Shown here: one piece after another, positions 44,302 through 53,826 of the stretch | Layout: the number at the start of each line of letters is the position of its first letter | Position numbering within the stretch: position 1 is the stretch's first letter | Translations under genes and position numbers: made by a program | Notes under the pieces: generated by a model | What the model was told of the DNA's origin: nothing | Seen by the model: only the letters and a program-made list of their open reading frames with translations | Databases searched by the model: none | Assembly (NCBI GenBank): GCA_963709775.1 | Contig: CAVPXS010000003.1 | Span: 70,310-134,309 of the forward strand | Origin: Salinimicrobium sp963709775 | Lineage (GTDB): Bacteria; Bacteroidota; Bacteroidia; Flavobacteriales; Flavobacteriaceae | DNA: 64,000 bases | Reading direction: 5' to 3'

Positions 44302-47300
44302 TAACTTCTATTGAAGGTTTTTTTAAGACGGCTGAAGAATCCTTTTTTATCCTCATCGGCCGCATATCCATAACCATATCCATAGGAGTACCCATATTTA
44401 GCCCCATAGGAGAATTTTGAATAATCAACATCGTTCAGAACTATAGCCAGACCTTTTAAGTTTCCCTTGCTGTTTAAGATCTTTAGGGAAATCCAGTAAC
44501 TTCTTCTCAGTAAATCCAGCTCTTACAACATAGATGGTAGTATCGGCCAATGGACTAATTAAGAGAGTATCGGTAACTATCATAGTAGGGGCTGTATCTA
44601 CAATGATAAAGTCATAATTTTCTTTCTGACTATTGATAAATTCTTCCATTCTATCATTCATAAGGAGCTCTGCCGGATTTGGTGGAATTGCTCCTGAAAA
44701 AACCACATCCACAGGAATATTATCCTGATTCATGGGATTGAATAATATCTTCTGGCAAAATATCGCGATCTATAAAGATAATCCGAAAGGCCTTTTGTTT
44801 CCAAGAGTGCCTCCGGCAAATTTGTGAAGTCGTGGATTTCGTACATCAGCTCCAATAAGAAGTATCTTTTTTCCCGTACTGGATAAAGTACGGGCAAGAT
44901 TAAAGGAAACAAAAGTTTTTCCTTCTCCTTTTATCGTGGAGGTGACGAATATCACTTCGGCCTTTTATTTATTTCTTGACTGCACCAGATAGGCAAGATT
45001 GGTTCTAAGATTCTAAAAGACTCCGCTAAAGGGGAACGATCGTTCAATTGAATCATCTCCGAATCCTCCTTATTTACCTTAGGAATCTCCCCAAGGAAAG
45101 GGATATCTTTGATAAGAGGCTGTAAATCCCCTTTATGATGAACTTTAGTGTCAAGGAAATTTATACCAAAGATTACAAGTAAAGGAATAAGAAAGCCAAC
45201 AAGACCACCCCCGGTAAGAATTAGCAAAGGTTTTGGATCTATTGGCTCATCAAGAGTGAAAGCAGGATCAATAACTTTGGCAACTGGAGAAGTGGCAGCA
45301 AATGAAATTGCAGATTCTTCCCTTCTTTGAAGTAAAAATAAATAAAGCTCTTCTTTAATTTGTTGTTGACGCTCAATACTTCGAATTCCTTTTTCAAGAC
45401 CGGGAAAAGTACTGAATTGTCCTTCCGCCTTCTCCTCCAACTGGTTTAGCTCCCGTCAGCCTTATATTTATAGAACTTCTCTGTTTGTTCGAATATTATT
45501 GAGTAAATTTTGCCTTAAAGAATCTAATTGTTGATCAATAGTTTCAATAACAGGATTCTTTTCTGTTCCGCTTTGCAAATAAGCTTGTCGTTGCTGAACC
45601 AATTCATTATAACTTCCTATGGAACTTCCAAGCCCTCCTTCCTCAATTCCCACTCCTTCGGGTAATAATTGATAAGGATCGGCAGAGGAAAGAGTTTCTT
45701 TTACTCCTTCCAGGATCATTAACTGTGTTTCCAGTTCGAATTCACCCGGGGGATCTCGCCAAGGAAAGGTATATGTTTGGTTAGAGGTTGAAGATCTCCT
45801 TTATGATGAACTTTGGTGTCAAGGAAATTGATCACAAAAATAATTAAGTAAAGGAATCAATAAACCTACTATCCCTCCCCCGGTTAATAATTAGCCAGGG
45901 TTTTGGATCAACCGGTTGATTATAGGTAAAAGCCGGATCAATTACCTTAGCCACGGGAGAGGTCGCTGCAAAAGAAATCGCTGACTCTTCCCTTCTTTGC
46001 AGGAGAAATAAATAAAGTTGTTCCTTTATTTCCTGTTGGCGCTCAATGCTTCTTATTCCCTTCTCCAGCCCGGGAAAAGTACTGAATTGCCCTTCGGCTC
46101 TGTTGATCCAGCTGATTAAGTTCCCGTAACTGAATACGAATGGAGCTGCGGGTTTGATCAATATTGTTAAGAATATTCTCCTTTAATGCATCTAATTGCT
46201 CAGTAATCGTTTCGACAACCGGGTTCTGAGCAGTCCCGGTTTTTAAATAAGCATTTCTTTGAAGTACGAGTTCATTGTATTTTCCAATTGCACTACCCAT
46301 TCCTCCTTGTTCAAGCCCCATTCCTTCGGGTAATAAGTTGATAAGGTTTGGCAGAAAGCAGTGTATTCTTCAATTCCTTCGAGGACCATTAATTGAGTTT
46401 CAAAAGAAAAGATCTGCTGCTTCGGCCATTGTAGATTTTGACATATACTGTCACTGGCAGTACTTCCCACATCCATAAAGCGGTTTTCGCTCTTAAAATC
46501 AGCAATACCGCCTTCTACAGAATCCAATTCCTGAGTGATTAATTCCAGGCGTTGACGGATAAATTCAGACGTATTTTCTGCTACTTGTCGCTTGTCTGCT
46601 ACCCCGTCTGCATTAAAATGCACCATTAAGGTATTAAGAAAATCCTGTGATTTTTCAGGAACTTCTCCGGTAATAGATAATGATAAAATGTCTTTAGCCT
46701 TTCCCTCAGGCGCACCGTCATTTTCTCAATGTATTCATTTGCCAACGTCACTTAATGGACGAACTATTATATTAACTGGAGTTAGAGTGTTAGTGACTTT
46801 TATTTGGAGAAATAATGAAAACTAGATCTCCAAATTTTATTGGTTCCCCAAATTCATAAGTTTCGGAAGAACGTTTTCCTTTTCCAGAGCAGAAATTCGG
46901 GTAGAAGATTGAGGATGTTACCAGTAATATTAAGGGATGATTCATGAACAAATTTTTGCGGCAGTAAGAAATTCATATTGTACAGGGCTGATTTTTATAA
47001 GCCTCAACTGCAATAACTTTTCCCTCCAGAAAATAGGATATATTTAGATTTAGTTCATCGATCACCCCTTCAACCAGTCTCTTTGATTTTAAGAGTTACA
47101 ATCTGATTCTCAAGAGAATTATCACCAAGTGCTAAAATTGAGTCCCTCCCGAAGGCATGGCTCCGACAACATTATTTTCCTCATCGCTTAAGAATCATCA
47201 TAGTTGCCTTCGTAGCATATACAGGAATGGTGTAACGGTTATAGAAATAAGCGATGAATAAACCCAAGAAGACATCCAAACAATAACCATTTCCAATGCG

Positions 47301-47377
47301 TTAAGATATTTAAATATTTCTGCCTTAAGATCAAAATTAGATTCTTCCTTTTCAGAAAACTCCTGTAATTCTTCCAT
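44302..47377 (-). pseudogene. wzc: Wzc-type polysaccharide co-polymerase / BY-kinase, broken by frameshifts and an internal repeat
   Basis: Read on the minus strand. ATG at 47377 (MEELQEFSEKEESNFD) shares one base with the wza stop. A first membrane segment and a periplasmic Wzz/GNVR-type coiled coil follow, then the second membrane segment (GGGLVGFLIPLLVIFGINFL). The kinase Walker A (STIKGEGKTFVSFNLA), the IIVDTAPTMIVTD Walker-B-like strand and a C-terminal tyrosine cluster (YGYSYGYGYGY) end it. It needs many single-base corrections and holds a ~0.65-kb partial tandem repeat (45102-46415). Without the repeat it would be the usual length of about 800 residues. It drives capsule chain export with Wza. 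True decay or poor consensus cannot be told apart here. Confidence 0.8.
45102..46415. repeat. partial tandem repeat inside wzc
   Basis: Segment 45102-45748 and segment 45751-46415 encode the same part of Wzc, from the FETQLM(I/V)LEG region to FLGEIP, in related but different versions (for example DEPIDPKPLLI against NQPVDPKPWLI). The join at about 45,750 runs FLGEIP of one copy straight into FELETQLMILEG of the other. Confidence 0.8.
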
Positions 47378-48156
47378 TAAATATTATTAAATAAAACAAA
47401 TAAACTAAATGCCGTAGTTACAATAGATACAATCCCCTGCCAACTGGTAATAAATCCGGCCGATTTTACCTTCCTATAAGTAGGCTCCACATAAACTATG
47501 TCGTTCTGCTTTAAATAATAAAATGGATTCTCAAAAACCTTGGCACTGGTGAGATCTACTCGACCGTGAACAATTTTTCCGTCCTGCATTCTCACTATCA
47601 AAACATTTTCTCTTTTGCCGTCATAAGAAACATCGCCAGCCATTGCCACAGCCTGTATAATAGACAATCTTTCGTCGGGCACTTCGATGACTGAACTTCC
47701 AATTTCCCCTACAACTGTTACTTTGAAATTCATAATCCTTACGCGAACAACAGCATCGCGAACATATTCTTTAAGTCGGGTAGTGAGAAATTGTTCCAGT
47801 TCCTCCCTTGTCTTACCTAAAACAGGTACTTCCCCAAGAACCGGGAAATTTATATTTCCATCAACATCCACCAGATATCCCTGCATCTGAGAGTTTTGAC
47901 CACCCCCTCCCTGACGGGAAGAAGAAGTCATGATAAAGGGTTGAACAATTTCTTCATTTAATGAAGAAACATCGATTTGCAGGACATCATTCACTTCGAT
48001 TTCCGCCTGAAAATTTTCAGGAGCATTAAAATTCTGTAAGTCTTCTATTCCCTGAAAATAAACGATCTCATCTCTCGTAGCGCAGGAGGATAAGAACAAA
48101 ACTGCAAGTGCAAAACCAATTAATCGATGAGAATATTCAAATTTTAAATTTATCAT
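47377..48156 (-). CDS. wza: Wza-type polysaccharide export lipoprotein
   Basis: A 259-residue outer-membrane export protein. The lipobox LFLSSC (Cys at about 25) predicts a lipoprotein. A polysaccharide-export domain (EVNDVLQIDVSSLNEE) and an SLBB domain (FKVTVVGEIGSSVIEVPDER) follow. A hydrophobic C-terminal helix (IVSIVTTAFSLFVLFNNI) may line the outer-membrane pore. The length is shorter than E. coli Wza but usual for Bacteroidota. It overlaps wzc by one base and touches the capD gene upstream, so this is one operon. Confidence 0.92.
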   Translation of the reverse strand: MINLKFEYSHRLIGFALAVLFLSSCATRDEIVYFQGIEDLQNFNAPENFQAEIEVNDVLQIDVSSLNEEIVQPFIMTSSSRQGGGGQNSQMQGYLVDVDGNINFPVLGEVPVLGKTREELEQFLTTRLKEYVRDAVVRVRIMNFKVTVVGEIGSSVIEVPDERLSIIQAVAMAGDVSYDGKRENVLIVRMQDGKIVHGRVDLTSAKVFENPFYYLKQNDIVYVEPTYRKVKSAGFITSWQGIVSIVTTAFSLFVLFNNI

Positions 48157-50144
48157 TAAATAGTTTTCTTTTCAGGATTAGGAATGGAGCTGAGATTGTC
48201 CAATTTTTCAAAAGTGGAATTTTTACTCTTAAACTCAGGGACCAGCATTTTCAAATTACCCACGACTTTATGACTTTTTAACTTACTTGCAGATTTTATT
48301 ATTTTCTCTATGGAAAAATTTATTTCTTCAAAATTTCCCGGAGTATCTACTGCAATCATTATTTTTTTGTGATGAGTGGGAAGCGTTTTACTTTTATCAC
48401 TTAGCAACTCTTCATAAAGTTTTTCTCCCGGTCTTAAACCGGTAATTTTTATGCCAATCTGTTTGTTCGGTATAAATCCGGCTAACTTTATCATCTTAAT
48501 GGCCAGGTCCATAATTTTAACAGGTTCGCCCATATCAAAAATAAAGATTTCACCACCTTTTCCCATTGCGCCGGCTTCTAAAACCAATTGGCAGGCTTCA
48601 GGAATGGTCATAAAATATCTTATGATATCCGGATGGGTTATGGTCACAGGCCCTCCTTTTTCTATTTGTTTTCGGAATAAAGGTACTACTGACCCATTGG
48701 AACCCAAAACATTTCCAAAGCGGGTAGTTATAAATTTAGTCCTTTCTGTTTCTCCTGCACAATGTGAATGATATAAAGATTGAACATACATTTCTGCAGC
48801 TCTTTTGGAAGCCCCCATAACATTTGTAGGATTTACGGCTTTATCGGTAGAAACCATCACGAAATGTCCTACTTCATATTGGACAGCAAGGTCGGCAAGA
48901 TTTTTTGTTCCCTGAATGTTTACAAAAACAGCTTCATGAGGATTTGCCTCCATCAAAGGTACATGTTTATATGCTGCAGCATGATAGATCACATCCACCT
49001 GATCTTTTCGTTAAAAGCAGCTTCAAGTCGTTTTCTATTGCCAACATCACAGATAATACAATTAAAGTTAAGATCCGGAAATTTTGCCTCGTATCTCAAG
49101 TTGCAGGTTATGCAGAGGGGTTTCTGCCTGATCAAGTATTAAAAGTAGTTTAGGATTATATTCCGCCACCTGCCTTACAATTTCACTTCCAATGGAACCT
49201 GCACCTCCGGTTACTAAAATTGTTTTCCCGGTTAACTGCTGCCTTTTGTTTTCTTTATTTAGAAGAATAGGCTCCCGATCTAAAAGATCCTCGATCTGCA
49301 GTGATTTAACTTTATTGGAAACCGATTGTTCATCTTCGTAATTAGAAACGATGGGAGCATTAAAGACTTTAATATCATTCTCTAAACAATCCTCAACAAG
49401 GGAAAATTTTTCTTCAGCTGTCAGAGTGTTTTCAGAAAGTATTAAAGCTGAAGCCCCTAAAGCTTTGGCTTCTGCACTAACCTTTAGACCATTATATATC
49501 ACAGGTTTTCCAAGAATACGGATATTTCTACGGGTATTGTCATTAGTAATAAATCCGCGGATGTCAAATCGTTTAGGATGTTCTATTTCTAATGCGCCTG
49601 CAATTGAAATTGCATTTTCATCGGCCCCAAAAACAACTGCCTTTTCAAGGTTCTGATTCTTTTGTGTAGCCTTGAAATATTCATAAAGTTGCTTTACAGA
49701 TAACCTAAAAAGGAAAAGCAGTGAAAAAGACACCAGAAAATAAAAAATTAATCCCGCTACTAAATAAATCTTTTCTCCAACTAAGAAATAGGTAAGATAA
49801 TTAACCAAGATAAGTGTGACAAAAGTACTGAAGCACGCCAGCATAATTCTAAGCGCGTCCACATACGAAGAATGTCTTATTAAACCGGAGTAGGTTCTAA
49901 AAACAAAAAAGAAAAAAATGTTTACCCCTACTACAAGAAACATCCTTTCATAAACAGAAAGGAAGTCATAGAAATTGGATGTAAGGTCTCTTAAAGCGAC
50001 ACCGGTGAGTAGATCGGCCACAACAATTATAGAAATATCAATACCAAGAATGGCCCATCTCGGGAGGTATTTTATATTTCTAATATCCAGCTTACTTTCG
50101 CTGGATAAAATTTGTCTAAGGGCGTAATTTAACTTCCTACCCAT
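48156..50144 (-). CDS. CapD/FlaA1/PglF-type nucleotide-sugar 4,6-dehydratase (two frameshifts)
   Basis: Two frames make one protein of about 660 residues. The N-terminal part (50144-49068) has four membrane helices and a CoA-binding-like domain, then the NAD site VTGGAGSIGSEIVRQVAEY. The C-terminal part (48998-48156) has YHAAAYKHVPLMEANPHEA, STDKAVNPTNVMGASKR and GLRPGEKLYEELL. Two single-base breaks lie at about 49,095 and 49,015; correcting them gives EAKFPDLNFNCIICDVGNRK. The family converts UDP-GlcNAc to a 4-keto-6-deoxy sugar. With the DegT and NeuD-like genes next to it, a UDP-bacillosamine-type product is likely. Confidence 0.88.
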
Positions 50145-50170
50145 ATATCTTTATTTTGAAAACTTAATAA

Positions 50171-51304
50171 CTACAGAAAATCTTTAATTGCATTTTCTAT
50201 CCTGTTTTTATCTTCCTCAGTTAGATTTGAACCTGAGGGAAGACATAATCCATTTTTAAAAGCGCTCTCTGCTACTTCATTTCCATAGAAGGGAGCATCT
50301 TTAAAAACCGGCTGCAAGTGCATAGGCTTCCAGAGTGGCCTGCTTTCGATATTGTATTTTTCAAGATGCTCTCTAAAAGCATCCGTATCAAAAGCACTTT
50401 TGTTTTCTGCTTTAATGACCGTGAGCCAGTGGTTACAAAAGTATGTATTTTCGGGTTCATTTAGCACTTTTACATCTTTTACTGGACTGAAAAGCTCCCT
50501 GTAAAATTCATTCATCTCTCTTCTTTTGGCTACATGTACATCAAGAACCTCCATTTGCCCCCTGCCGATTCCTGCAGCTATATTACTCAACCTGTAGTTG
50601 TAGCCTATTTCGCTATGCTGGTAATGTGGCGCGGCATCTCTTGCCTGGGTAGCCAGAAAGATCGCTTTTTCTTTCATTTTACGATCTCCCGTAACAAGGG
50701 CTCCTCCTCCGGAGGTTGTGATGATCTTGTTCCCGTTAAAGGAAAGAATAGCGTATTTCCCAAAGGTGCCACATTTTTGCCCCCTATACGTACTTCCCAA
50801 AGCTTCCGCACTATCCTCTATTACCGGTATATCATATTTCTCGGCTATAGCGTGGATTTCATCCACTTTATATGGCATCCCATATAGGTGAACAGCAATA
50901 ATAGCCTTTGGTTTTTTACCTTTTTCAATCCTATCTCTAATAGCTTTTTCTAAATATTGCGGTGAAATATTTAAAGTCTCTTCTTCACTATCAATAAAAA
51001 TTGGTGTTGCACCCTGGTAAACAATTGGATTAGCCGACGCAGCAAAGGTAAGGCTCTGACACAAAACCTCATCTCCTCTTTCCACACCACAAAGAATAAG
51101 CGCCAAATGAAGAGCTGCAGTACCGGAACTTAATGCGGCAACATTCACCCCCTCACCTAAGTATTTTTCAATATCTTCTTCAAAACCTGAAACGTTCGGA
51201 CCCAAGGGTGCAATCCAGTTTTCCTCAAAAGCCTGGTCAATGTATTTTCTTTCATTTCCTCCCATATGAGGAGAGGATAAATAGATCTTAGACTTGTTCA
51301 TCAT
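50171..51304 (-). CDS. DegT/DnrJ/EryC1/StrS aminotransferase (PglE-like)
   Basis: A 377-residue PLP-dependent sugar aminotransferase. Family marks are VAALSSGTAALHLAL, IEDSAEALGSTYRG and the PLP-Lys segment SFNGNKIITTSGGGALV. It likely aminates the 4-keto sugar made by the CapD-type enzyme. It overlaps the acetyltransferase gene by 17 bases, which signals tight coupling. ATG-ATG at 51304/51301 leaves the first residue uncertain. Confidence 0.93.
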   Translation of the reverse strand: MMNKSKIYLSSPHMGGNERKYIDQAFEENWIAPLGPNVSGFEEDIEKYLGEGVNVAALSSGTAALHLALILCGVERGDEVLCQSLTFAASANPIVYQGATPIFIDSEEETLNISPQYLEKAIRDRIEKGKKPKAIIAVHLYGMPYKVDEIHAIAEKYDIPVIEDSAEALGSTYRGQKCGTFGKYAILSFNGNKIITTSGGGALVTGDRKMKEKAIFLATQARDAAPHYQHSEIGYNYRLSNIAAGIGRGQMEVLDVHVAKRREMNEFYRELFSPVKDVKVLNEPENTYFCNHWLTVIKAENKSAFDTDAFREHLEKYNIESRPLWKPMHLQPVFKDAPFYGNEVAESAFKNGLCLPSGSNLTEEDKNRIENAIKDFL

Positions 51305-51905
51305 GAATTTCTGAAATTTTAATCACTTTTCCCGGATTGCCAACCACAGTGGCAAAATCCTGGACATCTTCAATAATTACAGCACCGGCACCTATTGTGC
51401 ACCACTTGCCAATTTTTATCCCTGGAATTACCAAAGCCCCGATGCCAATGTGGGAACCTTCGCCAATTTTCACTCCACCTGCCAAAACAGCACCAGGAGA
51501 AATATGAACAAAATCCTCAAGCAGGCAATCATGCTCTATGATACTACCTGTATTTAAAATGCAATGTTCCCCAATAATGGTGTCGGCATTAATGGCGGAA
51601 TTGGCCATAACTACCGATCCTCTCCCCAATTCTACTGTTTTATCAACAGTTGCCCTGACGTGGCTAACTCCACGAAAGAAGTTTCCCTGAAGACTGGAAG
51701 AAATTCTCTTTCGGATTAGATTATTCCCTACCGCAATAATAGTCTTTTTCTTAAGTATTTCAGGTGTTATCTCATGAACTACTGGGTATTCATATATCCC
51801 TGTAATTGCCTTATTGTCATCAATAATATGGTGGATCTCTTCCATCCTTGAAAGAACAAGATCAATAATCACTTTTGCATGTCCGCTGGCACCGTAGATA
51901 TTCAT
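51288..51905 (-). CDS. NeuD/PglD-like sugar O/N-acetyltransferase
   Basis: A 205-residue protein with an N-terminal Rossmann-like PglD_N domain (MNIYGASGHAKVIIDLVLS) and a left-handed beta-helix of hexapeptide repeats (VVMANSAINADTIIGEHC, then IGEGSHIGIGALVIPG). Such enzymes acetylate UDP-4-amino sugars, completing diNAc-bacillosamine, or modify sialic acid. The adjacent aminotransferase and CapD-type dehydratase favour the bacillosamine reading. It shares one base with the sugar transferase gene upstream. Confidence 0.92.
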   Translation of the reverse strand: MNIYGASGHAKVIIDLVLSRMEEIHHIIDDNKAITGIYEYPVVHEITPEILKKKTIIAVGNNLIRKRISSSLQGNFFRGVSHVRATVDKTVELGRGSVVMANSAINADTIIGEHCILNTGSIIEHDCLLEDFVHISPGAVLAGGVKIGEGSHIGIGALVIPGIKIGKWCTIGAGAVIIEDVQDFATVVGNPGKVIKISEIHDEQV

Positions 51906-52114
51906 TAATTATTTCCATTAAACGGCTCTGTTGTAGCCATGTTCGCTGTATTAACTCCTTCAGATTTTATAACTTTTAGGAAGGTCATCCACAATATCTT
52001 TATATCCACTAGAAAGGCCAAATGCTCAACATACCAAACGTCCAATTCCAGTTTTTTACTCCAGGAAATTGCGTTCCTTCCGTTGACCTGTGCCCAACCG
52101 GTAATACCCGGTCT
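51905..52114 (-). CDS. initiating sugar transferase (PglC/WcaJ-like), only the C-terminal 69 residues
   Basis: The visible part begins RPGITGWAQVNGRNAISWSK, the conserved catalytic-domain core of bacterial sugar-phosphate transferases, and continues with LELDVWYVEHLAFLVDIKIL and the C-terminus. These enzymes load the first sugar phosphate onto undecaprenyl phosphate. The N-terminal two thirds, with the membrane anchor and the catalytic DE motif, are missing: upstream of RPG the frame switches to an unrelated protein. The gene was presumably intact in the flavobacterium. Confidence 0.85.
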   Translation of the reverse strand, partial: RPGITGWAQVNGRNAISWSKKLELDVWYVEHLAFLVDIKILWMTFLKVIKSEGVNTANMATTEPFNGNN

Positions 52115-52125
52115 TATGCCCGTAA
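52112..52125. other. probable chimeric join between two genomes
   Basis: On the minus strand the codons for ATKFTGI run straight into RPGITGW. Left of this point every gene is flavobacterial; right of it every gene looks patescibacterial. GC level, ribosome-binding sites and promoter type all change here. I see no repeat, tRNA or integrase at the join. The exact base is uncertain by a few tens of bases. Confidence 0.75.
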
Positions 52126-52462
52126 ATTTTGTTGCTACGATCGGGCTGCCGTGACACTTGGCAACATACAAGGGAAATTTAGTGTATGGAGAGGTGAATG
52201 GCGAGGACAACGACCCTATATATAGAACAACAGGAATGATTATAATGGCAGGCCAAGCGTCGTTATTTTTCGTTACTACTATGATTGTGAATATGAAGGC
52301 CAAAAAACCTATGGTTATTTGCAGTAAGTTTAAGACGATTGCCTCTTCAGCGTTCCTGTAGCGTAATAGGGCAGGAATAGCTACGATTAGCACGTAGAGT
52401 GAAGTCAAACTAATTAAAGTTACTGTTGACCATTTTGCTTTACCCTTTTTCTTTTGGGTCAT
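52115..52462 (-). CDS. patescibacterial membrane protein, N-terminal part only
   Basis: The frame from ATG 52462 starts MTQKKKGKAKWSTVTLISL and has three hydrophobic helices (about 13-32, 43-62, 70-88), then an extracellular-like start YTKFPLYVAKCHGSPIVATK. It is cut at the chimeric join. A basic N-tail plus a few helices and a Cys-containing outer segment is a layout I associate with small Saccharibacteria membrane proteins. Function unknown. A TAGAAT box lies 6 bases before the ATG. Confidence 0.6.
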
Positions 52463-52539
52463 ACGGGGATTCTAACACGCCTGGCCTCAGACAAAATTAA
52501 CTAATTATTAAATCTAGCACTTTGTGGTTACGCTTACGC

Positions 52540-52568
52540 TTGTTGTTGATACTGTAACTATCTATAGT
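52540..52568 (+). promoter_or_regulatory. sigma70-like promoter for the PyrD-like gene
   Basis: TTGTTG (52540-52545), 17 bases, TATAGT (52563-52568). The -10 box ends 2 bases before the ATG at 52571, so transcription would start near the second in-frame ATG (52577). This suggests a leaderless mRNA starting at 52577. Confidence 0.5.
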
Positions 52569-52570
52569 TA

Positions 52571-53533
52571 ATGTATATGAGCGTAACCTTAGCGCCTAAG
52601 CTCGAATTGCCGCCTGATCGTCCTCCGATTTTCGTGCCGGCTGGCATCATAAAAACAGAAGAGGAGTCTCTTCGCTATAACGAGGCTGACCAGTTAGCGA
52701 TTCAGGTAATAGGAAGTGTTTCCGAGAGGAAAAACGAGCCGGAAGACCTAGGGCCAGATTTTCATTTTGACGAAGAAAGCGGATCTGCCGATAATCATGT
52801 ACGCTTACGCAATCCAGGGCATGAAGAAGTAGGTGAATATGCGACCCGGATCATAGATGCGGCGCATGACGCTGGACAGTTGGTCTTCATGGCTATCACC
52901 TCATTGAAGGGAGAGGATCCGGAGCAAGTTCTGCCTCGGCTTGCAGTATGGGCTGATGCTATGGGCGTGGATGGGGTTGAGTTGAACGGCAGCTGCCCCA
53001 ACGAGGAAGATGTGCTTTTGTGTCAGGATCTCGAGAAAACGAAATCTACATGCTATGCAGTCCGGGAGGCTGTTGGTGACTCCGTATACTTGACCATTAA
53101 AATGTCGCGTCTTGGCGAGATGCATGTCCGACACCTCAAGCAGGCGGGTCTACCAGTTGACGCAATCGTATCGATGAATGCCCTAAAGATGCCGCCTATG
53201 ATAAATCCAGCTACGGGAGAGCCTTATGTTAAGACAAATAGTGGTTACGTTGGTAGGAGCGGTCACGCTATAAAAGACATGGCTCGTTCGGAATTATACG
53301 CTTGGCTTCGTTCCACGAGAGATGTTGCGACACACTTTCCTGTTCATGATTCCGAATACGACCTATGGTCGGTCGGCGGGGTTGATAACGGTTTCGAAAT
53401 TTATGATAGAGTCCGAAACATCGGTGCGTTAGCAGCCGGAGGTGCGCAAGAACTACGGCGCTCCGATAACCCAGTTGAAACTATTCAGGGGTGGGGCCGG
53501 GAATACGCTGAAGCGATAGAAGCGTCTAGTTAA
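52571..53533 (+). CDS. dihydroorotate dehydrogenase-like (PyrD superfamily) TIM-barrel protein
   Basis: A 320-residue FMN-type TIM barrel. Resemblance to class 1 DHODs shows at VDGVELNGSCPNEEDVL (canonical core: N-x-SCPN), the Lys in LTIKMSRLGE, SGYVGRSGHAIKDMA (a GGLSGPAIK-like loop) and SVGGVDNGFEIYDRVRNIGA. The match is partial, so another flavoprotein role such as a tRNA dihydrouridine-synthase-like activity is not excluded. The promoter position favours the ATG at 52577. Stops of this gene and the minus-strand small ORF overlap. No other pyrimidine genes are nearby. Confidence 0.7.
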   Translation: MYMSVTLAPKLELPPDRPPIFVPAGIIKTEEESLRYNEADQLAIQVIGSVSERKNEPEDLGPDFHFDEESGSADNHVRLRNPGHEEVGEYATRIIDAAHDAGQLVFMAITSLKGEDPEQVLPRLAVWADAMGVDGVELNGSCPNEEDVLLCQDLEKTKSTCYAVREAVGDSVYLTIKMSRLGEMHVRHLKQAGLPVDAIVSMNALKMPPMINPATGEPYVKTNSGYVGRSGHAIKDMARSELYAWLRSTRDVATHFPVHDSEYDLWSVGGVDNGFEIYDRVRNIGALAAGGAQELRRSDNPVETIQGWGREYAEAIEASS

Positions 53534-53709
53534 GCGGCTTCGAGCGGGGGTTCTGGGGATTCTTCGTCTGTCGGTGTCGATCCGGTGATTCCGGAAGTTG
53601 GCTCTGCTTGTACCATGTCCAGGAGGCTTAGTTGGCCAGTTTTTCCGATGAGGTATAGAGTAAAAAACCTGGCATCTGTCTCTGCCGGCAATTGATTAAG
53701 ATTACGCAT
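53530..53709 (-). CDS. small hypothetical protein, 59 residues
   Basis: It starts at ATG 53709, preceded 5 bases away by a strong Shine-Dalgarno GGGAGGAG, which is the main reason to accept it. The sequence begins MRNLNQLPAETDARFFTLYL and ends in an acidic, Pro-rich tail (DEESPEPPLEAA). No known domain. It is convergent with the PyrD-like gene. The gap to purF (53,710-53,826) holds no other feature. Confidence 0.5.
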   Translation of the reverse strand: MRNLNQLPAETDARFFTLYLIGKTGQLSLLDMVQAEPTSGITGSTPTDEESPEPPLEAA

Positions 53710-53826
53710 AACTCCTCCCAAAGTTTTTATATTGCGCTTCTGTTTTTTAGTGTACGCCTATTGTTTGCTAACTTTCTTGTGCAATAAACAACACGCTTGT
53801 GTAAAACCAAGGAATATGAATGCTAG

